Positions 30,301 to 41,464 of a stretch of DNA of 64,000 nt are shown in pieces. Each line of letters begins with the position of its first letter. Positions within the stretch are counted from its first letter, which is position 1. Both the position numbers and the translations under genes were made by a program. Source of the stretch: Plasmopara viticola (Eukaryota; Oomycota; Peronosporomycetes; Peronosporales; Peronosporaceae). The stretch spans positions 186,001 through 250,000 of the forward strand of contig MBPM02000021.1 of NCBI GenBank assembly GCA_001695595.3. Direction: 5' to 3'. The notes under the pieces are model-generated. The model had not been told where the DNA came from, did not search any database, and worked only from the letters and a program-made list of their open reading frames with translations.

Positions 30301-33300
30301 CGATGGTAGAAGTTGCTGACGATGCTTTTCAAATATTTTTGGGCGGACGGTCAAGGCTCGCTGCAACATCTGCTGCCGAAGTCTCTACAGGCAGCTTTAA
30401 ACTTATGTAGTATAGCACCGCCACCTGCTAGCACCGCATCTCCACAAGCAAGTAACACTTGTCTGCAAGAAATCGTACGTAGTGTAGCCTCAAGATGGGT
30501 AACAAAACAACTACAGGTGACGAAGTTTGATGATTGTGTAGCATAGACCGTAAGGCAAAGTGAGTAACGAAGTACTACCGACACCGAGAAGCATAGCTGG
30601 AACGGGGATGCAATACGGAATCTATCAAGAAATACCCTAAACATCACAATTTAAAATTTAATTGAGGAAACACCAGACATATTAAGTGGTCATCGTTTCA
30701 CTGTAGTTGCCCCTCAATTGAAGGCGCTGGCAGCGGTATTTGATATACTAAACTCCAAAGAACTCATACTTACCGAATTCTAGCTGGGCTAGATGCCGAA
30801 CAGATTTTGATGTGGTGTTAGTAAAAATGAAAAAATATGCTTGACTAATTACATGGATCCTTTGTCCTGTACAACGATGTCTTAAATAAGCCTCAGAGAT
30901 AGCGTACGTGCGCCTATACTCTGAGATCCAAAATGATTCAGAGAAAGGCGTAACTTCATTACCAAAGGAGCACACAAATGTGGGTTTTAGAGACACACGA
31001 TCAAGCTTCCACCAACTAAAGGAGTGAGACACGAGGTCGGCCTCGTTTTGGGTACGAAGTAATGTGTCATCAAGTAGTGACTACTGCCACTAGAGCAATG
31101 TGAGCCATTTAAGGCCTTTTTGCCGTACCGATAAAGAGTAGTACGATACAGAATTTAAACTACTGCATTTGTCATCGACTTTTTGAGCTAGATCGCCAAA
31201 CGAAAAGTGATGTTCAGCTACTGCTTATCATGTGTTGAGTGTAAAGGTGCACGCAAAAACGCCAATCCTATGATAGGACGCGCTACTTAGCATCATTCAG
31301 GGTGCACGTTGTATAGCACATGAATGACTACTGCATATACTTCCCCCGTTAGTACGTCTATCTGCATGTTGTGGATGTGCTGTTGAAATTGCAAATGCTT
31401 CAAAGCGCATCAGTGACTGTTAGCCATCCGAACACAAAATTGCTTTTACTAGACACACTCTGGCAATATTCGTGAGCATAGCCGCTCAAAAGAAGACAAG
31501 TTGATCTGGAGATCTATGCAGGCCATCTCACCCAAGACTTTAAGTCATAAATTTTGTACCAGCATCGACAAATATACCTTTGCGGCTGAGAAGATTGATA
31601 ATCTCGGCTGCTTTGTCATGATTTTCTTGCTGATCTCGAGCAAATGAAAACCATTTTTGCATGGCCTCCGCCACGGTCCCAGAAAAACTTGAGGAAAAGG
31701 TTTGGTTAGCTTACTATTCACAGCTAGCTATGAAAATTTGGCAAGTCTCTGTTGGATATATTGCTGGCTCTATCAGCACCAAAATGCTTATGATAGCATT
31801 CAGGAAAGTCTTGGACAATGATCTGCTTTGGCTTTACCTGACAAGACTTAGCTATTTTTGACGCTCCTGATTATGCCATTGGCTGCGCGTTGATGCACAT
31901 TGAATACGACAAACACGAGCGAATCAGCTAAAGCTGCTGAGTACGACTACTCCGTTTATGACTAGAAATCATTTGCTGGAGTAGCCACTGTAAAAAAATC
32001 GAGTGCATGTTCTTGTGAAGCCCTTCATGGTCTATTCGGACGATGCATTCTTATGGAAAGCACCAGATACGCCACATCTGTGTCAAAGAGAGGCAAAATG
32101 GCAGTCATTTATTTTAAAAACTATCTTCTGCGTTAGATCAGAATTCTCCAAGCTTAATATGCTTTCCGCCACTCTTTCGCTCAGAACCAGTCTATGGTTA
32201 GGACGCATAAGCAGGAATTAAAATATCTACAAACGAGCAATTTCATCAGAAATGCAACACAAAATTTAATACAAAGCCCTTAATGCGATTCCTTACTGCA
32301 GGCAAAAATGCCAGTGCTGCGTACTAGTCATTTAGCAGTAATCGCACTTTCACCGCTAGCAGTAGGAGGACATTTTTTTCACTGTGTAGTTGACCCAGCA
32401 ATATCAATACAAGTTGTTGCTCCATAACAAACAGCTAAAGTACAATGTCTTGCTAGGGGCACATGATGCCACAGCTATAATAGCTTGTTGCCTTAGCATA
32501 AAGTGGATTGCCAAGTCTGTGAAGTTTAGTGAGACCGTCGGCTTAGTCTGCTATTATGGGCGTCTGTTAAAATACTTGCAGATTTACATTTGACTTTGGC
32601 TTGCCGGATGTTAGCGTCAACACGGGCGTACTGGTATTTGCGTGCAGCCCCAATAAGTTCTGCATTGAGAACTTACAAGACAATGCCATTTAGGCATTGT
32701 CTTATGGGAAAAGAAACAAGGTCGTTTGACACTATAATAGTAAAATTTTGGTATAAATAGTCGTTTTTTTCTAATTTATTAGTCACTCTGCTCGAGTTGT
32801 TAAGAAGCCGCTTGCTGATCTTTTCAGCAGACATCGAACAGTATCTGCGCCGAGGCATCGCATCTGCGGAGCGACAAGCTGCCAATGCTTTAGCTCGCAC
32901 TCAGCCTTACCTCTTCAGTATTACCACGCTTTATGTTAATATATACGAATAGGCCAAAACGCCTTTGAGTACTGCTAATCCTTATTCAATTTCTTCAGGA
33001 ATCAGGGAAATTAGCTATCACAAACTTTTACTTTCAGCTCTCTAGTTATAGACCGATATTCATATAGAAAGCCTATACTCGACTTTGTGACTGATCGGCT
33101 GAGCGTAATTAGCAAGACAAGAAATTGCATAGCAAGCAAGTGTAGAAAGCGACAATTAGTTGTCTCAACTAAAGGGCTAATAGAGCACTAATAAAGTTCG
33201 ATAAATATCATAAGTTTAGGCCTAAATGAACAGCCGGCAAATCGGATATTAAATAATTTCCGGAAAGGCATGAGCCAACCATTCTAATGTTATAAAATAT

Positions 33301-34980
33301 TGTATGATAACATGATGTCGGCGTACCTCATAATGGTAATACACTTTAAGGCTCTCGCAAGTCCTGAGAACACTCAGCGTCTCTTCAACAAGTTGCCAGT
33401 ATGTGTGCTCGACTTTTGCTGATACGACGAGTGCGGGTAGATATATGGCACTTTAAGGGTTGGAAACTCGTGAGGCTGAGCGCTTTGAGCAATCGGTCGA
33501 GTTTGAAGCTTTTTGCAAGAGAATACGACTTCATGTCGCTGTACGACACCTCGTGCTTAAACCAGCAGTGGTCGCTTCGACGGTAAAGCTCGTAGATCAT
33601 ACGGTCAAAGGAGTTCACCCATCTCCTCCTCAAAAGCCTCAAAGGTCCAAAAAAGCCACGGCCTGACCGTCAGTTCAAATTATCCTTAGTCTAGCATTCG
33701 ATCGTGCAAAAATTGCAATTTTTTTAATGAGAAAATGCATATAAGTGGTCTTCTTCTTGACCGCCAAAGCCAATGTCACTCTATGTGGAGTGCGCAATAG
33801 ACGCAAAGCCCATTTACGGACATCGTAAGTTTCTCGCGAATTAATACGTCTTTCCCGCACTGCAAAACTAGTGGAAGCACGTTGGACGTCTGTTTATTAT
33901 TAGAAGCAACGGACACCTCGCAGGTTATTTAAACTGTTGGGGTGTAATGTAATTTTATACCTATGCTTGAAGCTAAGGCTCTTGGCGCATGACTTAGTAT
34001 TATGTTGAAGCCTAGATTAATCTCAGGTGCTTTTTTTCCAACTCATTAGACGAGCAAATTGTGATCAAATCTCACAGACGTAAAGCATTTCGTCCGGTGT
34101 TGATACGTTAAAGTAATAACATCCTGAAGTTTACAACTAGTCTTCTTCAAGAAAACGTTACAAAAAAGCTTCCGAAGAGCCTTCGTGGCACGCAAAGTAG
34201 ATGAGCGAACTATGGCGTCATGACCTGCATCAGCAGAAAAATTGATTTTGAAGGTGCTCGTCATAATACAATGAGACAACGACTCAAAAGCAGGCGACTT
34301 GCACCAATTTTCAGTAATTGGCGTGTCGCAAAGCTTGTCTTAAAGCGCGTGAAAACTTTGGTCTAGCAATGTACCGTGAGGTGATGAATCTGCTTTTGTT
34401 CTCATCTTTCTAGTCTCCTGCGCTGAAGACACCATCGACGAGGACTCCTCGAATCGCCATGGACTTTTTCGATGAAGAAATGAGTTTTTATTCATAGTCG
34501 TTGAGTCTGACGACAAATCGGATACTTTTTGGAATTACTTTCGAATAGTAAAACTATTCTGACTGCTTTTTTTATATCTTAAGACTTCTCCGCAATGTCC
34601 GCGGACAAAAAGTCAGGCGAGTGTTCACCCGAAATGCCCGTGATCCTTCCATCATTATTTGAATACAAAGGTGTCCGGGGATCACCGAGAAAAAGTGGAC
34701 CAGTCGTTGCCGTATAAAATGGGTGGCACTTTGTGATGCTGCTATGTCGAGCGGCGGATTCGTAAGCGAATCAGTTTAGAATTTTTGCCAAGTTTATCAT
34801 ACCTTTCTGCTCATCTCTTCTATATAAGGCCTGCATAGATTGACCAGGTGTCAAGCTCTAAATACAAATGAGCATGTATGTAGATTGGTCATAGTTTTGA
34901 TGCTTAACGACAACAAATGGTCAAGCTACACTTTGCTCCTTCAAGATTTTAATTTTGCCTTGTCTGCACATAATGCAAAA
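30300..34980 (+). mobile_element. Ty3/Gypsy remnant, family G2 copy 1
   Basis: Eroded element reading rightward. A gag-like piece lies at 30313-30546. RNase H fragments follow: DYAIGCALMHIEYDKHERIS (31873-31935) and KPFMVYSDDAFLWKAPDTPH (32020-32080), matching the FaiG..L.Q...... and KPF.v.tDh.sL....tPhLs.R patterns. The integrase/chromodomain end is near 33660 (PQKPQRSKKA). It is collinear, at roughly two-thirds identity by eye, with 59360-63920; good anchors are the GTGCACGTTGTATAG sequence (31301, 60355) and the CACGGCCTGACCGTCAG region (33656, 62589). A partial inverted relative lies at 46860-49530. Start and end are approximate, and LTRs were not recognised. Confidence 0.5.
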
Positions 34981-34989
34981 CACTGAAAA

Positions 34990-37330
34990 AGAGAAGACTA
35001 CTTTGCCCTTTAATGAAGAAGCAAAGCACCTGGATAACAATTAGACGTCTTCAAATATTTTTTTTCGAGGGAGAAAGTAAAGAAATGGACCTTTCTAAGT
35101 CTGACAAGACGGCGGAGACAACACAATTAGCGGTAATAAGAAGCTATGCCTCGCACATTATGCATAAGAGACACCGATTCTTTTTGGAAACGGTGAGTTC
35201 GCGACAACGACGCGCACACATTGTTCTTAGTACGTCCAGGACTTTGCGTTGCCAACAAGTATTTGGCTTATCTAGTTAATTTTGCCACCACAGCCCGATG
35301 AGCCGTATGCCAACCAACAAATCTGTTTAGTTGCAACATTGATATGTGCGGGGACTAATTAAGACTGTAACCGCACGAGATTGAGATTCTTCTTCCTCGG
35401 CTTGGCAGCACAAAGTAGTAGACATATATATTTCCAGCATCCCAAACATAAGAGAGAGCCACTGGTGTTGCTAGAGAAACAGTCAATAAGATGTAAACAC
35501 ATCAAGATATGAGTTATATTTTTGGCTACATTCGTCAGTTTGTGAAATTTGCAATGAACTTTGGCTTAATTTAATGTGCCGGACTTACAATAACTTAGTC
35601 TGCTGCTCCGTTTATAGCGGTACGAGTATGCGATATAAAGTTAATAATCCATACCAGAAGCACACGCCTGCGCGCAAATTGTTGCGACCTTTGTGAGCGA
35701 TCTCTGTGCGATGAAAGTGACGTATGTGATAAAAGTGTCTGAACGAAAGCTGCTTGCGTAATGTGCTCTGTCCTTCGGTGAATGAAAAATCTTTTTCTCA
35801 AACATACTTGGCCAGCTCACGCTTGCATCTTGGAACGAGGCGATGTTTCCTTTCAAAATATTGCTTTAGTAACTTCATGTCAGCAACACGTATGTAATAA
35901 CGCTAGATGATACTTTATTGGTGTGAAAAAGTATTGATTGTAGCAGACAAGATTAAACGGTACTGACCCCATTATATCCATCTGTATAACTGCTGGCAAC
36001 ATTGTATCGGTTAGAACAAAGTTGTAGTTGTGGTGCTACCCATCGGAAGACAAGTTTTGCTCTTTCTGTATAATCAGGATGAGCGATACATGCCATCAAA
36101 AGCGGTCGACAAACCTTGAGAGAAAGTATTGTCATGGGCATTACTTCAAGAACGACAAACGTCGATGTGATACTTTGGCACAGAAAAGGAGGTCCAACAA
36201 TTGCATACTTAATGTGCGAGAGTGGAGTGACAAACGCTTCAAGTGAAGCATGTTTGGCCATTGGCCAAGGTACGTCAATTGAAAGACATACTTAAAATTA
36301 GCAATCAAACAAATGTACCCGTTCAATTGCTGACTTTACCAGCAGTATTTTAGAAACAACGAAAAGACCTTCCAGGGACGGAAGTATTAAAAAGTCCTGA
36401 ATTGAGAAGCTTATTTCTTGAGCGATTTTCGATATCAAAGCGGTGCTAGGACACATTGTGAAAAGAAATTATCAGCATAAATATTTGAAAAGAGAGTAAA
36501 TGTATTGCTTATCGACAGCTCTATGACACACGTAATTTTGCTTTTTCGTACAACCCAGCATTGCTTCGGTCTGTGTCTTAACTGCTGAAAATGTTAACTC
36601 GCTTCTTCGAGGATGTAGTCGTGATCAACTCACACTGTCAAATAACGCTTTAGAGCTCGTACTTGCACTCAATTATCGCTTTTGCCACAGCATGCTAGCA
36701 CGTCACTCTTGCTTCCACTAAATTACATCGGCTCGGCATAAAATAAGTGATCAGAGACAGTTCGTTGTATTGCAACAACTTTTATTGCAAAGATAATGCT
36801 CCGGGTATACCGATGAATTATATGGTAATGCGGGTGATGACCATCTAGCACATATTTTCGCAAGGAATATTATTTCTTGGCTATATATGTCTTAATGGCC
36901 GTGTGACTATTACAGTCAAGAAAGAAATCTATCGTCGCACTTCCGACACCGATTATTGCTCTTTTCGTATCTTGCCACTTGGGCGTTTGACCATGGTGTG
37001 AAGAGCAAACTTCCTCTAGCATAAACAACGACACTTTTATCGCGCACATACAGCGCAGTAACTTCTCGATCAATCATACAAATAACATCAATCGCATGCT
37101 CTTCTGAAAGCTCGAGATCAACGGCAGTTAGCTATAAGTCAAGTGCACTTTCTCTAGAAAGAGCTCATGGATCTTTTACAAAGGCTTATTGGAGCATGAA
37201 GCCTTACGACCTCATTGAAGTCACCGCAATGGTCGAGCTAACCTCACCGCATGCTAACATAGTCTAAAAAGTTATTTCCCAGTATCCATAAATACATAAG
37301 CGAAAATAGGATCGCGACGCCGAAGGATAC
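34990..37330 (-). mobile_element. Ty1/Copia remnant, minus strand
   Basis: On the minus strand: IDFFLDCNSHTAIKT (36950-36900), a degraded protease active-site region; then VCRPLLMACIAHPDYTERAK (36110-36050), the integrase zinc-binding C..C with linker; MDIMGSV-like pieces after a frameshift; and TRTAINGAA (~35620), resembling the integrase NG.aER segment. Stops and frameshifts throughout. Boundaries are approximate. Confidence 0.42.
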
Positions 37331-37645
37331 AAAAGCTTTACCACATTTAAAAGTTACAATACAGGTGTCGGCGAATACAATTATTAAAAATATGACACAG
37401 AGCTTCAACAACGTATATAATCTTCACCAACCAGCTATTTGACGTGTGGCCAAGGAAAATACGACGTTCAATTCAGGCCAAACATCCTCCCGCCAGCAAA
37501 TCCTTCCATTAAAGATCCCTTAAACCTGCTTTCGCACGCACTCTTCTCATCTACCTCTCTCTTTGTTATTGGACATAAGCCCTATAAGAAAACGGATACG
37601 GTACTCCCACCCTATATGATGTGCCCCACATGCATTTCCCTTCCG
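37331..37645. other. Upstream region of the FAM21-like gene
   Basis: The FAM21 frame stays open back to ~37439 without being convincing as coding. Pyrimidine-rich CTTCTCATCTACCTCTCTCT (37543-37562) is a candidate transcription start region. Confidence 0.3.
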
Positions 37646-40276
37646 ATGACCGAGCTGGTAGTTCCCGCGCCGCCGGTCGACAATGTCGTGGCCGTGATCC
37701 CACCCCCACCTCCCGACGAAGAGCCCGCTTCATCCCATCCCAATCCCACGCCACTTCTTGACGCGCCAACATCGGACACGTACGAGCCCGAAGCGCCCGA
37801 GACCAAGACCCTGGCGGATCTAGCGCGTGAAGTGACAAAGTGGACGTTGCATGCCGACCACGACCTTCACTCGTACCTCAAGCGCTACTCCGCCGACTTG
37901 TTTGCCCGCACTAAAGACTTGGAAGACCGTGTACGGGACATTGCGGCCGAGACCGACTCGGCCCACGTCCGGTTAAAGAATACCTTTAACGAATTTCTCT
38001 TGCTTTCGAACAATCAATTCATTGAAAATCGCGTTTACGATGAAGAACAAGAGGATTTTTTTGGGAATGAGACTGGCCCATCAAGCACTGAGAAGCCCGA
38101 GTTGGAGCACGAAAAGGACGACGAGATGGGCGAGGCGGTGGTGTCTACCGACCCGAAAGAGAACGGGGCCAAGTCGGCGGCCGAGTCCATTGTGAGCAAG
38201 TACAGGTCGGCGTTGGACATGGGGATGGAAGCCATGAAGCTCTTTGTCTTGATGAATGACGAAGACGATGCGAGTGAGACGTCGTCGCCCTTTGATACGG
38301 TCTTGGACATTTACAATGAACGGCCCTTGCCCTTTATCATTGGCACACGAGAATTCTTAGAAGACGAGACGCTTGGACTGGGTGCGGCGCCCGAAGAGGA
38401 TTCCGAGAGCGCGAGTGAGTCGGATTCCGACTTGTCGTACAGTAGTTCCGATTCAAATTCCATCTCGGAAGATGACGTGGACGAGGAGGACGAGGACAGA
38501 CGTGCCAACGCGCGCTCGCGCTCTCGTTCGGACGAGTCGGATGGATCGGCTATTGTGGCGCTGCCACGACAACGTGCTGGTTCCGACGAGAGCGACACGA
38601 GCGGATTGTTTGGACGGGTCCCGCCGACTGAACCATCGAGACGACGCGCCGACTCGGACGAGAGTTCGAGTAATGGTCTGTTTGGCCGTCCGTCCGTGCC
38701 CCAACCCTCGACTTCCATGCAACGTCCAGTGTATGATGAAGATGACAGTGACGACAGCGACTGGAGTAGTAATAGTGACAATGATGGAAAGTCGGCAAAG
38801 CACAAAGCAAGTTTTGCAAGTCAGCGTGAAGCACCACCGCCGTTTGCGGCTTCTCTTCCAGCAAGAAAGCAATTTCTTGACAGTTCCGATGAAGAAAGTG
38901 ACGCGGGATTATTTGGCTCAACCTCGACTAATAAAGCGCGGGTGTTTGCCACTGACGAGATCAAACGTCCGCCTACGACAAGTGGCGACCGTAGTGGCGA
39001 TAGTCGACGTAGTAACAAGCCGCTGTCCACGCGTCGATCGGACTCGTCGGATTCTTCATCGTCTGACAATGGCGAGCTGTTTGGAAGCAGGAAAGAAACG
39101 AACAAAGCGACTGCACACGCACCACCCCAAGGATTTCGCTTACCATCGATGGACACAACGAAGTCTCGACAGTCAAATATATTAGAAGCAAAGAGTTATG
39201 ACTCGAGCGATAGCGATGCCGAGTCCACCACCAGTGCTCTGTTCGGACGACCAGCTAGTGCTACGAAAGAGACAAGAAAACCGGCTGCTGTGTCCATACT
39301 GCCACCTGCTCACCAATCTCGACGTCTTGACTTTTCCGATGATAGCAGTGACGATGAAGAGGACGGATTGTTTGGTCAATCGCCAGCTAAACCAACGACC
39401 CCAAAACCAATTTCCAAAACCGTCGTGTTGTCTCAACGTCCGCCGTTGTCTGACAGCAGCAGTGACGACGAGGATAGGGGTCTCTTTGGAGCCAAGCCGA
39501 TAGCTTCTGCGACTACGTTGCCTCAAACAAAGACACCTCCTCGCGCTCAGCCCGTACACCGTGCCCCGCAACGCGATCTCTTTGGCGAAGACGACAGCGA
39601 TGACAGCGATACCAGTGGCCACGGCGGTCTCTTTGCTTCCAGCACATCGGCGCCGTCTGCTACACTGCCTTCCGTGAGAACTAAACCTTCACCTGTGGGT
39701 ACACACGATGACAGTGATCGCGACAGCGATAGCGATAGCGACGACGGACTCTTTGGACAAGCCCAACCGTCAAGACCTGCCGCTGTACCCATTCCTCGAG
39801 CGTCAATGACTCCCACGTCTACACACATGCCGCAATCTCGTGCGGAAAGCGACTCGAGCGATTCAGACGATAGCGGTCTGTTTGGAGCTCCACCTGCGCG
39901 AGCTGCCCCCACGTTAATGTCAAAACCTGCAGCGACGACTTCTACACCACCTCCACGACCAATGATGAATGCTCGTCAAAGTTTGTCAGAAGACGATAGC
40001 GATGATTGGAGCGATGATGACGGCGGGCTCTTTGGAACAGCTGCGTCTCAATCAACCACGGCAAAACCAGCTTTGAGTAACCCGACGCCAGTGCAAGCTG
40101 CTCCATCGTCTGACTCGCTCTTTGGCCCGCCAAAAAGTACGACCCCACCCGTCGGTCATCCACCAATGCTAAGCACTCCTGCACGCATGCAAGTTGCGGC
40201 CTCGGACTCGAGTTCTGACTCGGACTCGGATTGGGAAGGGGACGGAGGGCTGTTTGGACCTCCAAAATCGAAGTAA
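37646..40276 (+). CDS. WASH complex subunit FAM21 (WASHC2)-like
   Basis: Single-exon ORF of 876 aa from the ATG at 37646; an in-frame ATG lies at 37616 and the frame is open to 37439. Residues ~55-140 match the FAM21 head that binds the WASH core: KTLADLAREVTKWTLHADHD and especially LKNTFNEFLLLSNNQFIENR followed by VYDEE, nearly identical to my recollection of the animal protein. The remaining ~700 residues are a disordered acidic tail with 14 LFG/LFA motifs (GLFG mostly), each usually preceded by a Ser/Asp cluster (DSDDSG, DSSSDDED). In animals the long FAM21 tail uses repeated L-F-acidic motifs to bind retromer VPS35. Here the residue after LF is mostly Gly, with the acids upstream. Role inferred: endosomal actin and sorting. 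The Ser-Asp clusters are likely casein-kinase-2 sites. Confidence 0.85.
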   Translation: MTELVVPAPPVDNVVAVIPPPPPDEEPASSHPNPTPLLDAPTSDTYEPEAPETKTLADLAREVTKWTLHADHDLHSYLKRYSADLFARTKDLEDRVRDIAAETDSAHVRLKNTFNEFLLLSNNQFIENRVYDEEQEDFFGNETGPSSTEKPELEHEKDDEMGEAVVSTDPKENGAKSAAESIVSKYRSALDMGMEAMKLFVLMNDEDDASETSSPFDTVLDIYNERPLPFIIGTREFLEDETLGLGAAPEEDSESASESDSDLSYSSSDSNSISEDDVDEEDEDRRANARSRSRSDESDGSAIVALPRQRAGSDESDTSGLFGRVPPTEPSRRRADSDESSSNGLFGRPSVPQPSTSMQRPVYDEDDSDDSDWSSNSDNDGKSAKHKASFASQREAPPPFAASLPARKQFLDSSDEESDAGLFGSTSTNKARVFATDEIKRPPTTSGDRSGDSRRSNKPLSTRRSDSSDSSSSDNGELFGSRKETNKATAHAPPQGFRLPSMDTTKSRQSNILEAKSYDSSDSDAESTTSALFGRPASATKETRKPAAVSILPPAHQSRRLDFSDDSSDDEEDGLFGQSPAKPTTPKPISKTVVLSQRPPLSDSSSDDEDRGLFGAKPIASATTLPQTKTPPRAQPVHRAPQRDLFGEDDSDDSDTSGHGGLFASSTSAPSATLPSVRTKPSPVGTHDDSDRDSDSDSDDGLFGQAQPSRPAAVPIPRASMTPTSTHMPQSRAESDSSDSDDSGLFGAPPARAAPTLMSKPAATTSTPPPRPMMNARQSLSEDDSDDWSDDDGGLFGTAASQSTTAKPALSNPTPVQAAPSSDSLFGPPKSTTPPVGHPPMLSTPARMQVAASDSSSDSDSDWEGDGGLFGPPKSK

Positions 40277-40307
40277 AATATTACCTAAATGCTTTCTTGT
40301 TTAGTAT

Positions 40308-41452
40308 GTAATGTAATGTAATGTATTACGTTATCGCGTTGCCAAGTTATGCACGTGCTAGGCTCAGTCTGGCTAGTCCACGGCATAGAGTGGTGTCCGC
40401 ATACGTCGAGTCTCGTTCGGCGGGCAGTGCATCCAGCACCGAGGTCGTGAGGGTCTTTCATTTCTTTCGGTCTTGTGCAAGGGTACGTACCACTTCGAGG
40501 TCTTGTGCTATCCGGAGTCGAGAGCCGGAGCCACGGGAAACAAGGTTGTGGTCGAGTGTTGAGGGGAGCGTGGTGCGGGGACGTCCGCGCCATTTTGCTG
40601 CGGTGGAGAAAAAGTAGGCACGCATCTGGAGGTTAGCTGGAATGTCGGGATTGCGGCGAAGTACATGGCCAAACAGGCGCCAGCGAGCTTGTGTCAGTCG
40701 TAGTCTCAGCGGCCGCTCATCACAGAGGTCGTAGAGTCTTGCATTCGAAATGTGTCGGGGGTAGCGATAGCCTAGAGCGTAGCGAAGCTGGCGGCGATGG
40801 AAACTCTCGAGGCCGTGGATCTCTGACTTGGTAAGAGCCCAGGTGGCGCAGTTATACAGCAGAATTGGTAAAATGTAGGTGTTGTACAATCGAATGCGGG
40901 TCTTGGGTGAGATGAGCGTGGGGCGGAGCCAGACGGACCAGAGGCGGTGGAGCGCAAGGGTGGCCAGGGACTTGCGTCGGGTAGATCTTTAATATCGCCG
41001 AGGAGTGTTCCGAGCTTCTTAGTGTGGCGCCAGGTTTCTTCTCGGGATCGGACGTGTCGAGTGGCGCCCGACGGGTTGCAGTGGCGGCGGATTTCGGTGA
41101 CTTCGGTCTTGGCTTCGTTTTTTTTTTTTTTTTTTTTTTTCAGGGTTGGAAGGAAGTCATCAATGCGGTGCTCACCTCTATCGTGGATCTTGGTTTCTCG
41201 GAGGCCAAGGATATCGACGCGGTAGCGCCGGAGATCTCCGGGGAGTGTTTCGTGCTTCTTGCGCTTCGAACCTAGAGAATTCACATTAAAGGAGCCAATC
41301 CGGATGCGGTTGGCGCGGTTAAGGGCGTGGAAGGGGGTTTGGCCTGGTGCTGGAGACCGTCGCGTCGAGGGTGAGACTCGTTAGAGACCTGCAGATGCCC
41401 GAGAGCACCTGCCCGAAGCGCGCGAGCATTTAGCCCCCGCGCTTGGAAGGAG
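40308..41452 (-). mobile_element. LINE retrotransposon, internally deleted, longest copy (D), 12-bp TSD
   Basis: Flanked by CTTGTTTAGTAT at 40296-40307 and 41453-41464. Reading leftward: a 5' region; the start of an endonuclease ORF (SFNVNSLGSKRKKHETLP, DILGLRETKIHDRGEHRIDD); a run of 23 A residues (T on the plus strand, 41118-41140); then the reverse transcriptase C-terminal region in a shifted frame (WRHTKKLGTLLGDIKDLPD), and an open 143-aa piece (40889-40458: LYNCATWALTKSEIHGLESF, RRQLRYALGYRYP, WRLFGHVLRRNPD, WRGRPRTTLPSTL). The tail is (ATTAC)n. Nearly all of the endonuclease and the RT fingers/palm are deleted. It begins 31 bp after the FAM21 stop codon. Confidence 0.85.
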
Positions 41453-41464
41453 CTTGTTTAGTAT

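Noticed and set aside
30351..30647. Conserved minus-strand hydrophobic ORF also seen at 59360-59760 and 49150-49350
   Set aside because: The plus-strand frames at these sites read as a related gag-like sequence, so the minus-strand ORFs are probably shadows of a repeated element.
38373..39185. 270-aa ORF in another frame of the FAM21-like gene
   Set aside because: Frame shadow of Ser/Asp repeats; Arg/Thr-rich without motifs.
41118..41140. T23 run as a terminator or simple microsatellite
   Set aside because: It lies inside the LINE copy on the element's A-rich sense and is better explained as an internal poly(A) of that element.
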